Positions 23,513 to 31,377 are shown, counted from the stretch's first letter. The stretch is DNA of 35,060 bases from an uncultured Actinomycetes bacterium (GCA_903826715.1 CAIKFN010000125.1:1-35060); one strand, 5' to 3'. The notes: generated by a model from the sequence alone, not told the origin. Numbers and translations: made by a program.

Positions 23513-24919
23513 TTATTTTGTGGTTTGCGACGAAGTGTCTTTAGGTCTTCTTAAGTGCCAGTCAGTTTCTTTCTGATACAAATCAGCAATCGAACAAAGC
23601 ATGAATTCTGAATGTGCTGGGCCAATTAGCTGTGCACCTATTGGTAGCGACTCACCTGTGAAGCCACACGGCAAAGAAATTGAAGGAAGGTGAGACAGAC
23701 TCCAGGGATAAGCAAACTTGTGTAGCTCTGCAGTTGTTGCGATCATTTCGCTATCAGCAATAAAAGTTGGTGACCTTGGAATTGTTGGAGTCAGCACAAA
23801 ATCTACTGAGTCCATCACAGAATTAATTGATCGACGCGACTCAAGTACAGAGTGATAGAGCTCTGCGACTTTCCAACCTTCAAGTTCATAACCCAGGTCA
23901 AGTCTTCTTGCGACATCATCGCCAAATTTCGACCGGTCACTCTCCAACCGCTCAATATGAATAGAAAGTGCTTCGGCTCTAATAACTTGACTGGTGAGAC
24001 TCATTGCATCCTCTGCACCAGGGACATCAATGTCGGCAACAATGACTGCTCCAAATTCTTCTAGTTTCCTAGCGAATTCCAGTACAGCTTCACCAATGCC
24101 TGCTTCCAGATTCTCGAAAAAATACTTTCGAGGAATTCCAACTCGAACTCCAGACAATTTTGAAGCTGGATCAATTTGAGTGCGACGGCCAGCATATGAA
24201 ATGCTCTGGGGATCTTGTGGGTCATATCCAACTATCACGCCGAAAATACTTGCAACATCACTTGCCCGACGAGCCATTGGACCAACGGTGTCAAAGGAAG
24301 GGCTGATGTGAAATACACCATGATTGCTGACTGTCCCCATGGTGGGTCTCAGCCCTGTGATGCCAACCATGCTCGAAGGGCAACGAATCGATCCTCCGGT
24401 GTCGGTGCCAAGAGCACCAATTGACCAATCTGACGCAATTGCTGCAGCTGATCCCCCACTTGAACCACCCGGAATTCTCTCAGTATCCCAAGGATTTCTA
24501 ACGGGACCAAAATGCGCATTGTTATTAGTTCCACCATAAGCAAACTCGTGGAGACTTGCTTTGCCCAAAATCACTGCCCCGGCTGCGCGCAACTTACTCA
24601 CCACAGTCGCATCATTACTTGCAACTCGGTCGGCAAACCATTTAGATCCTCGTGTGCAGCGAGCACCCGCAACATCAATATTGTCTTTGACAACTATTGG
24701 TAGTCCGTCGAGTGGAGCTGGTGTTCCTTGATCTCGAAGTGCCTGTAAACGTTCAGCGTCAGCCATGGCTGAATCATCCATGACAGTAATGAGCGCATTT
24801 ATGTTTCTAGTATCGCTCTTGATTCGCTCAAGTAGTTCATTCGTTACTGTTCGAATGTCAGATTTAGCTCGCAGTTGCGGAGAATCCCATCCACTGTCTG
24901 AATCATTTGAGAAGTCCAT
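23513..24919 (-). CDS. Amidase (amidase signature family)
   Basis: 468 residues. The Ser-cisSer-Lys triad is readable: K78 in PIVVKDNID, the cis-Ser S154 in PGGSSGGSAAA and the nucleophile S177 in GTDTGGSIRCP. The fold belongs to the GatA/fatty-acid-amide-hydrolase group; no GatB or GatC gene is near, so it is more likely a catabolic amidase than a tRNA amidotransferase subunit. It hydrolyses a carboxamide to acid and ammonia. It is the last gene of operon B, directly after the CitE-like gene, and would deamidate the half-amide produced by the PuuE-like cyclic amidase; that order is inferred. Confidence 0.88.
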   Translation of the reverse strand: MDFSNDSDSGWDSPQLRAKSDIRTVTNELLERIKSDTRNINALITVMDDSAMADAERLQALRDQGTPAPLDGLPIVVKDNIDVAGARCTRGSKWFADRVASNDATVVSKLRAAGAVILGKASLHEFAYGGTNNNAHFGPVRNPWDTERIPGGSSGGSAAAIASDWSIGALGTDTGGSIRCPSSMVGITGLRPTMGTVSNHGVFHISPSFDTVGPMARRASDVASIFGVIVGYDPQDPQSISYAGRRTQIDPASKLSGVRVGIPRKYFFENLEAGIGEAVLEFARKLEEFGAVIVADIDVPGAEDAMSLTSQVIRAEALSIHIERLESDRSKFGDDVARRLDLGYELEGWKVAELYHSVLESRRSINSVMDSVDFVLTPTIPRSPTFIADSEMIATTAELHKFAYPWSLSHLPSISLPCGFTGESLPIGAQLIGPAHSEFMLCSIADLYQKETDWHLRRPKDTSSQTTK

Positions 24920-24920
24920 C

Positions 24921-25829
24921 TCAGATGTTTTCCTTCTTCGACCCGAGAATATCTAGTAGCCGCAGCTGTTCTTTTGCACGGTAATAAAGGGGGTAATCAA
25001 TAAAAACTCCATCGACGCGAATTGCTGCCAGTCCGCGAGACTCTGCGTTTTCGAATTCTTCAACAATCTTCTTGAACGATGCAATTTCTGTCGTAGTTAA
25101 TTTTGAGTATTCGTCCTGAACAGTGGCAACTTGTTTTGGATAAACAACAACTCGACCTGAGAACCCCAGGCTTCTCGAGATGCGAGTGTTAATTCGTAGT
25201 CCTTCGTCATCTTCAATATTTATATAAGGACCATCTAGAGGTGCGCCTAATCCAGCCGCCCTGGAAGCAACAACAATCTTTGAGCGAGCGTAGAGAATTT
25301 CATTGCCATCACGCGAAAGGGTGACGCCAATGTCGTTGGAGAAGTCACCACATCCAAATATGACTTTTTCTACTCTTTCAGGAGCATTGCCAAGTATTTC
25401 GTCACAGCGAACAAGACCTAGCGCTGTCTCAATTAATACAACGAGCCTGATGCTTCCCTCTTCTAGACCAGCGGACTTCTCAGCTAATGCAATCAACTGA
25501 TCAACTTCGTGCAAAGTGTTTACGTCTTGAACCTTAGGAATAACTATGCCGTCAAGACCGGGGCTCACCACAGCTGCGATGTCGCCAGCCATGAGCCCAG
25601 TCTCAATTGAGTTAACTCTGACTAATACAATTTCGGTTTTCTTCTTTACGCTGAGAATTGCGTCCTTGACAATTGCTCTGGCCGTGATCTTTTCATCATC
25701 AGCAACCGCATCTTCGAGGTCTAACGCAACAGCATCAGAGGCAAAATCACCGACACGGCTGAGCTTATGAGCATCATTTCCCGGGCAAAATAAAAGAGAC
25801 CTCATTGGCTTAGCGCTCCAAGCGTTCAT
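24921..25829 (-). CDS. CitE-like CoA-ester lyase (HpcH/HpaI family)
   Basis: 302 residues. Family marks: RSLLFCPGN at 10-18, LDLEDAV at 36-42, R71 in VRVNS, E134 in LIETALG and D162 in GCGDFSNDIG. Relatives are citrate lyase beta subunit, malyl-, methylmalyl- and citramalyl-CoA lyases, which split or form beta-hydroxyacyl-CoA esters with Mg. No citrate lyase alpha or gamma genes are present, so it is a stand-alone lyase. With two CoA-transferases and methylaspartate ammonia-lyase nearby, citramalyl-CoA or methylmalyl-CoA is a good candidate substrate. AGGA sits 7 nt before the ATG. Confidence 0.86.
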   Translation of the reverse strand: MNAWSAKPMRSLLFCPGNDAHKLSRVGDFASDAVALDLEDAVADDEKITARAIVKDAILSVKKKTEIVLVRVNSIETGLMAGDIAAVVSPGLDGIVIPKVQDVNTLHEVDQLIALAEKSAGLEEGSIRLVVLIETALGLVRCDEILGNAPERVEKVIFGCGDFSNDIGVTLSRDGNEILYARSKIVVASRAAGLGAPLDGPYINIEDDEGLRINTRISRSLGFSGRVVVYPKQVATVQDEYSKLTTTEIASFKKIVEEFENAESRGLAAIRVDGVFIDYPLYYRAKEQLRLLDILGSKKENI

Positions 25830-25838
25830 AGCAATATC

Positions 25839-26879
25839 CTACGAATCAAGCTCTGGAACAAGAATTACTTTGCCGAAATTAGCTCGCTTGGCTAATACTT
25901 CATGGGCATCTGCCGCTTCATGAAGTGGAAACCTCTGATGAATTTCAGTTTTAAAGGTACCGTCACCAACAAGATTCAATACGTGTTGAATTTCAGTGAC
26001 TGTGGCCCTAACTGATCCGAGAAGACTTGTCTGTCGTCGAAAGAGACTGATTACGTCAACCGGCACTGTTTCACCAGCGTGAGCGCCGACAGTAACGAGT
26101 CTTCCGTTCTGTGAAAGTGCCTGGATGCTCTTTACGAGCACGTCGCCTCCAACACTTTCCATAACAACATTGACGCCATGGCCATCAGTCAGCTCCAAGA
26201 CTGCTTGCGCTAAATCGTGCGTGTTGTAGTTGACTCCAGCTACTGCACCATTAGCAATTGCACGACTAATTTTCTCATCGCTACCTGCAGAAACAATTAC
26301 TCGACCACCGAGGAGACGTGCAACTTGGAGAGCTGCAATTCCAATTCCACTGCCCGCTGCATTAACGAGCACCGTCTCATTGACCTGCAGATTGGCTCGA
26401 GCTTTGAGAGCATGCCAAGCAGAACTGAACGTTACCTGTGCTGCTGCAGCGTCTTCAAAGGAAAGATTGTCCGGCAGAGGGATAATCGCACGACTTGGAG
26501 CTACTACGTGACTTGCGTACCCACCAGGTAACTGAACACCAAACAACTGGGTATTTGCGCATGATTCCTCTTGGCCTTGCTGGCACCAATTGCACTCCCC
26601 ACAGTGAACCTGGTGAAGAGCTGTAACTCTGTCACCAACCTTTATGCCCGATACTTCAGAACCAATCGAGTCAACAACGCCGGCATATTCAAGACCCAAG
26701 GTATGTGGAAGTGAAATTGGTAGTCGTGAGCTTCCATCACGAATGTCAAGGTCAACATGATTAAGGGCACACGCTCTCACCGTAATAAGAACGTCGTCTC
26801 TCCCCAGCTTCGGAGTATCGAATTCTTCAAGCTTTAGAACGCCCGGGCCACCGTACTCGTGGAATCTAACTGCCTTCAT
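25839..26879 (-). CDS. Zinc-type medium-chain alcohol dehydrogenase/quinone oxidoreductase-like protein
   Basis: 346 residues, MDR superfamily. GroES-like domain, then a Rossmann domain with VNAAGSGIGIAALQVARLLG. Structural-zinc Cys are kept (C93, C96, C99, C107), but the GHE motif that supplies a catalytic-zinc His reads GLE at 62-64. It therefore resembles quinone-oxidoreductase or enoyl-reductase members that reduce double bonds without catalytic zinc. Probable cofactor NADPH. Located between the PuuE-like and CitE-like genes of operon B, it would process an unsaturated or carbonyl intermediate. Confidence 0.85.
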   Translation of the reverse strand: MKAVRFHEYGGPGVLKLEEFDTPKLGRDDVLITVRACALNHVDLDIRDGSSRLPISLPHTLGLEYAGVVDSIGSEVSGIKVGDRVTALHQVHCGECNWCQQGQEESCANTQLFGVQLPGGYASHVVAPSRAIIPLPDNLSFEDAAAAQVTFSSAWHALKARANLQVNETVLVNAAGSGIGIAALQVARLLGGRVIVSAGSDEKISRAIANGAVAGVNYNTHDLAQAVLELTDGHGVNVVMESVGGDVLVKSIQALSQNGRLVTVGAHAGETVPVDVISLFRRQTSLLGSVRATVTEIQHVLNLVGDGTFKTEIHQRFPLHEAADAHEVLAKRANFGKVILVPELDS

Positions 26880-26896
26880 TACGTATTCGCCTGTAA

Positions 26897-27826
26897 CTAA
26901 CTGGCGAATTCGTCGTGATGTTCAAGCCACCAATTAGCAATATCAATGCGGCGCATGAATATTGCATCGTCAATCCCTTGAATGTATTCAATAATTTCGC
27001 GTAACGCCGATGCACGACCCGCCTGGCCAATCCATCGTGGGTGAAGTCCAATAGACATCATCTTTGGATGGCCACTACGACCTTCGCGAAGAAGCTCGTC
27101 AACAGCGCGCTTGATCGAATCAACGAAGTCTGATGGCCCACCGTATCCTTGCGGCAAAACAAAACGAGCATCGTTGTAGGTAAGAGAATATGGGACCACT
27201 AGGTGCTCCTTACCCTTCACGGTAGTGAAATACGGCAAGTCATCGTTGTAGGCATCAGAGTCATAGACAAACCCACCTTCTTCAACAATGAGCTCTCTTG
27301 TGTTCACACTGGCTCCGTAGCGGCAGTACCAACCAAGTGGTCTCGATCCAGTTGCTTGCTTGATTCCTTCAATCGCAGCAGCAATGTGCTTCGATTCTTC
27401 TTCGCGACTTAGCGTCCACATTTCAGTCCAGCGCCATCCGTGCGAGCAAGGGTCATGACCAGCTTCGCGTATCCACTGACCAACTTCAGGGTTGCGTGCA
27501 AGGGCAACTGCAGTTGTAAAGAAGGTGGACTTAACGTCGTACTCATCAAACATACGCATCACACGCCAGATACCTGCGCGACTTCCGTATTCGTAAACAG
27601 ATTCCGCTGAAAGGTCTCGAGCATCAGCTAATAAGTAAGGAATCTCAGCAAGACCTTCATTGCGACCATCACCAGCGGGCCATGAGTACTCAGAACCCTC
27701 CTCATGATTCACAACAAGATTTACAACAAGATTTGCTCCTTGAGGCCACACAACCTTTGGCTGGTGCCGGCCGTAACCCGGAAAATTACGACGAGGTCCC
27801 GGAATATCTTTGTCAATCAGTTCCAT
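26897..27826 (-). CDS. PuuE-like cyclic amidase (polysaccharide-deacetylase fold)
   Basis: 309 residues. The sequence follows the PuuE-type allantoinase/cyclic imidase pattern: FPGYGRHQP at 15-23, NHEEG at 40-44, VYEYGSRAG at 77-85, CSHGWRW at 127-133, RPLGWY, YDSDAYNDDLPY, and PKMMSIGLHPRW near the end. These enzymes open cyclic amides such as allantoin or imides using a polysaccharide-deacetylase barrel. It is less likely a carbohydrate esterase, since no signal peptide is present. Start at 27826 chosen because AGGA lies 7 nt before it. Together with the amidase it could degrade a cyclic imide or hydantoin. Confidence 0.85.
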   Translation of the reverse strand: MELIDKDIPGPRRNFPGYGRHQPKVVWPQGANLVVNLVVNHEEGSEYSWPAGDGRNEGLAEIPYLLADARDLSAESVYEYGSRAGIWRVMRMFDEYDVKSTFFTTAVALARNPEVGQWIREAGHDPCSHGWRWTEMWTLSREEESKHIAAAIEGIKQATGSRPLGWYCRYGASVNTRELIVEEGGFVYDSDAYNDDLPYFTTVKGKEHLVVPYSLTYNDARFVLPQGYGGPSDFVDSIKRAVDELLREGRSGHPKMMSIGLHPRWIGQAGRASALREIIEYIQGIDDAIFMRRIDIANWWLEHHDEFAS

Positions 27827-27911
27827 TTGCTGTTCCTTTCTTAAGGTTACTGCTAACCACAATTTTTAACATTTTCTAGGACTGCCTCGAGTCCTCAAGC
27901 TACGCAAGTAC

Positions 27912-29129
27912 TTAGATCAAACCTTCTGCTAGCCAGCTCGCAAATTCTTCTTCGCTGTGGCCAAGCTGGTCAATGTAAACCTCACGATTATGTTCTCCGA
28001 GACCCGGGCCAATGCTGCGAACTGATCCAGGGGTCTTTGAGAGCCTTGGAATAACGTTTTGCATCTTCACTGCACCCTCAGCATCATCAACAGAAATAAT
28101 GGTCTCACGAGCAAGATACTGCGGATCAGTAAAAATGTCCTCAATCGTAAGAACTGGCATCATCGCTACTTGAGATTCATTCGCCGCATCCATAACTTCT
28201 TCAGTGGTTCGTGCAGCTACCCAAGAACCAATCAAGTCGTCAATCAAGTCCTGATGCTCCAAGCGACCTTGGTGATTTCGGTACCACGGCTCGCTGATTA
28301 TGTGATCAGCACCAATCATCTGCATCACACGATCAGCAATTGACTGTGAGCTACCTGACAAAACAATCCACTTACCCTCACTGCTTTGATACGAGTTTCG
28401 AGGTGACGTGAATGGAGCCCTATTGCCAGTTCTTTCCTGAACTACGCCGAGCTGATCGTAAATTGAAGCCTGAGGTCCAAGAATCCAAAACAGTGGCTCG
28501 TAAATGCTCAAGTCCACAAATTGCCCAGGCCTGTCAGGCTGCGTGTCGCGGTGATGCAAGGCAAACATTGTTGCTGACGTTCCAAAGAGCGCCGCTACTG
28601 CGTCTCCAAGTGCAAAGGGTGGAAGTGTTGGCGGTCCGTCAGGGTATCCATTGATATGTGCAAAGCCGCTCATTGCTTCGGCGAGTGTTCCAAATCCAGG
28701 CCGGTCGCTATACGGGCCGGTTTGACCAAAGGCAGTTACTCGCACCATTACTAAATGCGGATTAATTGCGGCTAAATCTTCGTATCCAAGTCCCCAGGAC
28801 TCAAAGGTGCCAGGTCGAAAGTTTTCAATGAGCACATCTGCGTCTTTGACTAACTCTTTCAACAACTTTTGGCCGGTTTCGTGGTGAAGGTCAAGTGTGA
28901 CTGAACGCTTGTTTCGACCAATGAAGCTCCACCACAGACTTGTACCATTCTTCTGCCAGCCCATTGTTCGCTGTGCATCACCCTTTGGGTGTTCCACCTT
29001 GATTACATCAGCGCCAAAGTCTCCGAGCAACGTAGCAATTACTGGACCTGCGAACAGACTGGCAACGTCCAAGACCTTCAGTCCTTTTAGCGGTCCGTCA
29101 GATGACTTACTCTTTGATTCTTCAGCCAT
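27912..29129 (-). CDS. Class III CoA-transferase (CaiB/BaiF/FRC family)
   Basis: 405 residues, first gene of operon B. It has VLDVASLFAGPVIATLLGDFGADVIKVEHP-type opening motifs (residues 19-48), NKRSVTLDL at 73-81, NFRPGTFESWGLGYEDL, FGQTGPYSDRPGFG and the catalytic Asp D176 in PFALGDAVAAL. It activates a carboxylic acid by CoA exchange. It is not a close copy of the CoA-transferase at 11495, so the two operons probably have different acids as substrates. GGACAGGA directly precedes the ATG. An 85-nt gap separates it from the PuuE-like gene. Confidence 0.88.
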   Translation of the reverse strand: MAEESKSKSSDGPLKGLKVLDVASLFAGPVIATLLGDFGADVIKVEHPKGDAQRTMGWQKNGTSLWWSFIGRNKRSVTLDLHHETGQKLLKELVKDADVLIENFRPGTFESWGLGYEDLAAINPHLVMVRVTAFGQTGPYSDRPGFGTLAEAMSGFAHINGYPDGPPTLPPFALGDAVAALFGTSATMFALHHRDTQPDRPGQFVDLSIYEPLFWILGPQASIYDQLGVVQERTGNRAPFTSPRNSYQSSEGKWIVLSGSSQSIADRVMQMIGADHIISEPWYRNHQGRLEHQDLIDDLIGSWVAARTTEEVMDAANESQVAMMPVLTIEDIFTDPQYLARETIISVDDAEGAVKMQNVIPRLSKTPGSVRSIGPGLGEHNREVYIDQLGHSEEEFASWLAEGLI

Positions 29130-29171
29130 TCCTGTCCGCTTCTTTCATAGATTCCCACAAGATGAACTCGA

Positions 29172-29189
29172 AACATTAGAAATAATGTT
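29172..29189. promoter_or_regulatory. Inverted repeat upstream of operon B
   Basis: AACATTA-GAAA-TAATGTT is a perfect 7-bp inverted repeat, 43 nt upstream of the CoA-transferase ATG at 29129. It could be an operator for operon B or part of its promoter; no regulator gene lies in operon B itself. Confidence 0.35.
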
Positions 29190-29204
29190 CAGATTTCTTA
29201 AGCG

Positions 29205-29357
29205 AACTATAGCCATTGAATCTGTTTACAGAATTGACAAATTGTGGCAATTCCCTGCATTACACCCGGGGAGCAAATTTCTCAATATTTGGCTAATATA
29301 TCCAACTATCAGATCAGATCTGTAAATAGCCTGGAGGGCTTATGAGCAACGAGAATC
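29205..29357 (+). repeat. 153-bp duplicated upstream region, copy 2
   Basis: Same sequence as 21864-22017 with about eight differences. Here it ends in the ribosome binding site and first codons of the intact membrane-protein gene. TAATAT (in GGC-TAATAT-ATCC) is a plausible -10, placing the palindrome CAGATC-A-GATCTG in the transcript leader. Confidence 0.85.
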
Positions 29358-30241
29358 ATCGACCTGCATCACCGTATTTAATTCCACTTTCAATTATTTC
29401 TTTAGCAGCGTTATTGGGATCATTCTTTCTCCCATCATTTGGCCCACGAAACACTCTTGCTTATTCAAGGACTTCGTTAGGGATTGGCCACAGCATTGGG
29501 CTAATCCTCATTGTTTTGGCAATGGCGGTCATGTCATATTCGCCAAATCGAAAAATGGTAGGACTTTCAGGCGTACTTAGCTTGATTGGATTTCTTTGGT
29601 GGGCTCCAGTAGTTGTAGGTGGGCTTATCGAAGTTGCAAAGCACAATCAGTCAGTCAATTCGGGTGGGTTTTTAGCAATCGCCGGAGTTTTGTTTTTGCT
29701 TACTTACTTCGTCTTCACTGCGAGCACAGGGCTCATTGGCTGGAAAGTTAGTAAATCAAGACTACGTACAAGCATGGTTGGAGGAACAATCGCTCTTGCG
29801 TGGGCTGCAGGTGAATTCATGCCATGGATCAGAACCACCTATGTGGCAAACCACCAAAGCATGATTCGTGACTGTTGCGTGATCTTTAAGACCTCAGCCA
29901 ACGGCAGCATGCCACTTGGATATTCATTTACCTATCTGTTACTCATCCTTCTTATTGTCGTTGCCGTGTTTCTAGTTAGCTTCGTAAAGTCAAAAACAAC
30001 TGGAGGGCTCGGACTCATTGCTATTGCGGTTGCTTTCTCAGGAGAAATTATTAACGGCCTCCAGACTGTCGCAAACGCAAATCCAATGCTCGCAGGTCAA
30101 GGAGCAGGACAGATGCCATGGAGTAATCAACCGAACATGACGGTCAGCCCTCTTCCAGGTCTCTGGCTTAATTTGATCGCTGAGCTAGCCCTGCTCGGCT
30201 ATGGAATCTACGTTTTCATAGATTCACGCATAGAAGAGTAA
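29342..30241 (+). CDS. Polytopic membrane protein
   Basis: 299 residues with about eight hydrophobic segments (near 13-30, 46-64, 72-94, 108-133, 143-160, 195-213, 221-240 and 273-292). Short basic loops alternate. No family, motif or catalytic residue that I recognise. GGAGGG lies 4 nt before the ATG. The gene is monocistronic: a strong hairpin terminator follows the stop. Its upstream region and first codons exist in a second, decayed copy at 21864-22049. Confidence 0.8.
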   Translation: MSNENHRPASPYLIPLSIISLAALLGSFFLPSFGPRNTLAYSRTSLGIGHSIGLILIVLAMAVMSYSPNRKMVGLSGVLSLIGFLWWAPVVVGGLIEVAKHNQSVNSGGFLAIAGVLFLLTYFVFTASTGLIGWKVSKSRLRTSMVGGTIALAWAAGEFMPWIRTTYVANHQSMIRDCCVIFKTSANGSMPLGYSFTYLLLILLIVVAVFLVSFVKSKTTGGLGLIAIAVAFSGEIINGLQTVANANPMLAGQGAGQMPWSNQPNMTVSPLPGLWLNLIAELALLGYGIYVFIDSRIEE

Positions 30242-30250
30242 AGACACATA

Positions 30251-30293
30251 GAAACTAAGTGACCGGGGCGCAGTGCCCCGGTCTTTTAGTTTC
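30251..30293 (+). terminator. Strong intrinsic terminator after the membrane-protein gene
   Basis: GACCGGGGC (30261-30269), loop GCAGT, GCCCCGGTC (30275-30283), then TTTT. Outside it, GAAACTAA (30251-30258) pairs with TTAGTTTC (30286-30293), giving a 9-bp GC stem extended by 8 AT-rich pairs. It could work in both directions. It starts 10 nt after the stop codon. Confidence 0.85.
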
Positions 30294-30305
30294 TAAAGAG
30301 AATCT

Positions 30306-30440
30306 CTACAAAGAACAACTCATGTCTGATCAATAACACATTGGTGACTTGGCCTTTCATTCACACACTGGGCAGCGAGAGACATGTACTTAATTCCCAT
30401 CTTTAATAACTAAGCGTTTCAGTGGCAAGTGAAATACTTG
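30306..30440 (-). pseudogene. Decayed copy of the zinc-ribbon gene at 31183-31377
   Basis: Read on the minus strand, the DNA encodes V-I-K-D-G-N-stop, then VHVSRCPVCE-stop, then KAKSPMCY-stop-SDM. This lines up with TIDDGSKVQISRCPVCEGKIKSPMCCGSDMS of the intact gene at an offset of 877 nt, including the native TAG stop (30306-30308). Three in-frame stops and loss of the N-terminal Cys pairs show that it is dead. Similarity fades above about 30440. Confidence 0.8.
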
Positions 30441-30444
30441 ATCT

Positions 30445-30942
30445 ATGAAGACTTTTTCGAAAACAGCGCTGATTTCAACAGCTCTTGTGCTCGGACTCCA
30501 GGTTCCTGGATTCGCAACGTCACGCGATCCCGGGCTCCCCAACTCATCTGTAACGCCTGGAGCCACCAACCCCCTCGTGACCCAGTCAAACATTCACTCA
30601 ACCATCTGCGTCTCTGGATACACCAAAACGATCAGGCCGCCCGAGTCATACACCTACAAGCTCAAATACACCCAACTTGACAGTGGATACAACTACAAGG
30701 GCAACACGAGTACCTCTAACTACGAAGAAGATCACCTTGTTCCGCTCGAAGTCGGTGGCAATCCAGCGTCAGTGAAGAATTTATGGCCTGAGCCATGGTT
30801 AGTGACATGGAATGCCGGTAAAAAAGATCAACTCGAGAACAAGATGCATTCTCTTGTGTGCAGTGGCGCTATTTCACTCGTCGCAGCACAAAAGGTATTC
30901 ATGACTAACTGGATTGCTGGATACCAGAAGTACATTCAGTAG
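30445..30942 (+). CDS. Secreted HNH-like nuclease, copy 2
   Basis: 165 residues, a paralogue of the 10046-10546 protein. Signal peptide (Lys at 2 and 6, hydrophobic 8-20, cleavage near FAT at 23-25). The mature part has the same blocks: RDPGLPN, TPGATNP, TICVSGYTKTIRPP, EEDHLVPLEVGG with the Asp-His pair at 96-97, KNLWPEPW, KKDQLENKMHSLVCSG. By hand the mature regions differ at about 25 of 131 positions. The signal peptides differ more, so selection acts on the mature enzyme. No Shine-Dalgarno; AATACT lies 6 nt before the ATG, so it may be leaderless. Role inferred: extracellular DNA/RNA cleavage. Confidence 0.75.
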   Translation: MKTFSKTALISTALVLGLQVPGFATSRDPGLPNSSVTPGATNPLVTQSNIHSTICVSGYTKTIRPPESYTYKLKYTQLDSGYNYKGNTSTSNYEEDHLVPLEVGGNPASVKNLWPEPWLVTWNAGKKDQLENKMHSLVCSGAISLVAAQKVFMTNWIAGYQKYIQ

Positions 30943-30985
30943 CCAACTTGCACAAGTTCTCATCTGTTCGAATACGGGGCGGGTC

Positions 30986-30991
30986 TACAAT
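30986..30991 (+). promoter_or_regulatory. Leaderless -10 box of the 30998 gene
   Basis: TACAAT, then 6 nt, then the ATG at 30998; no Shine-Dalgarno is present. Same geometry as the boxes at 114, 1905, 23352, 32705, 33517 and 33536. Confidence 0.5.
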
Positions 30992-30997
30992 TTGCGT

Positions 30998-31165
30998 ATG
31001 GGGAAAACAGCACTTGGCATTATTTTTTTCATTGCAATAATCACAACTATTTTGACGGTGGATATATTTTTCTTCAAACATCTCACCACCCAAAGATTGA
31101 TAGCAAACATAGCAATAGTGATTGCTTATGCAACTATCTACTTCATTTATTCAAAACGACTTTAA
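30998..31165 (+). CDS. Small two-TM membrane protein
   Basis: 55 residues starting MGKTALGIIFF. Two hydrophobic segments at about 5-24 and 34-50, joined by a short loop with basic residues, and a basic C-terminus (SKRL). I use this ATG rather than an upstream one at 30914 because the latter lies inside the nuclease gene and the -10 box TACAAT is 6 nt before this one. It lies between the nuclease and the convergent zinc-ribbon gene. No family; short, so moderate confidence. Confidence 0.5.
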   Translation: MGKTALGIIFFIAIITTILTVDIFFFKHLTTQRLIANIAIVIAYATIYFIYSKRL

Positions 31166-31182
31166 TTAGAAGAACAGTCGCC

Positions 31183-31377
31183 CTACAACGAGCAGCTCAT
31201 ATCAGAGCCACAGCACATTGGTGACTTGATCTTTCCTTCACACACTGGACAGCGCGAGATTTGAACTTTGCTGCCATCATCAATTGTGAGTGTGTCATTA
31301 ACTAGTGGTTGGTCACATTTTGCACAGGTCGCGTGAACAGACATCCCACACTTGGCACATGAATACGTTGCAATCAT
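31183..31377 (-). CDS. Small double zinc-ribbon protein
   Basis: 64 residues with knuckles C7-x2-C10, C18-x2-C21, CPVC and MCCGSDMSC, enough for two zinc sites. Proteins like this often bind nucleic acid or act as small adaptors; no specific function can be claimed. AGGAG lies 5 nt before the ATG at 31377. A broken copy is found on the same strand at 30306-30440, on the other side of nuclease copy 2. Confidence 0.7.
   Translation of the reverse strand: MIATYSCAKCGMSVHATCAKCDQPLVNDTLTIDDGSKVQISRCPVCEGKIKSPMCCGSDMSCSL

Noticed and set aside
23513-24919. GatA subunit of the tRNA amidotransferase
   Set aside because: No gatB or gatC gene nearby and the context is a catabolic operon.
24921-25829. 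Citrate lyase beta subunit (CitE proper)
   Set aside because: No alpha or acyl-carrier gamma subunit genes and no citX/citG-like genes are near; a stand-alone CoA-ester lyase fits better.
23483-29185. ACATTAGAAATAA found at 23483-23495 and 29173-29185, at both ends of operon B
   Set aside because: A 13-nt AT-rich match is expected several times by chance in 35 kb; neither copy is extended by similar flanks.
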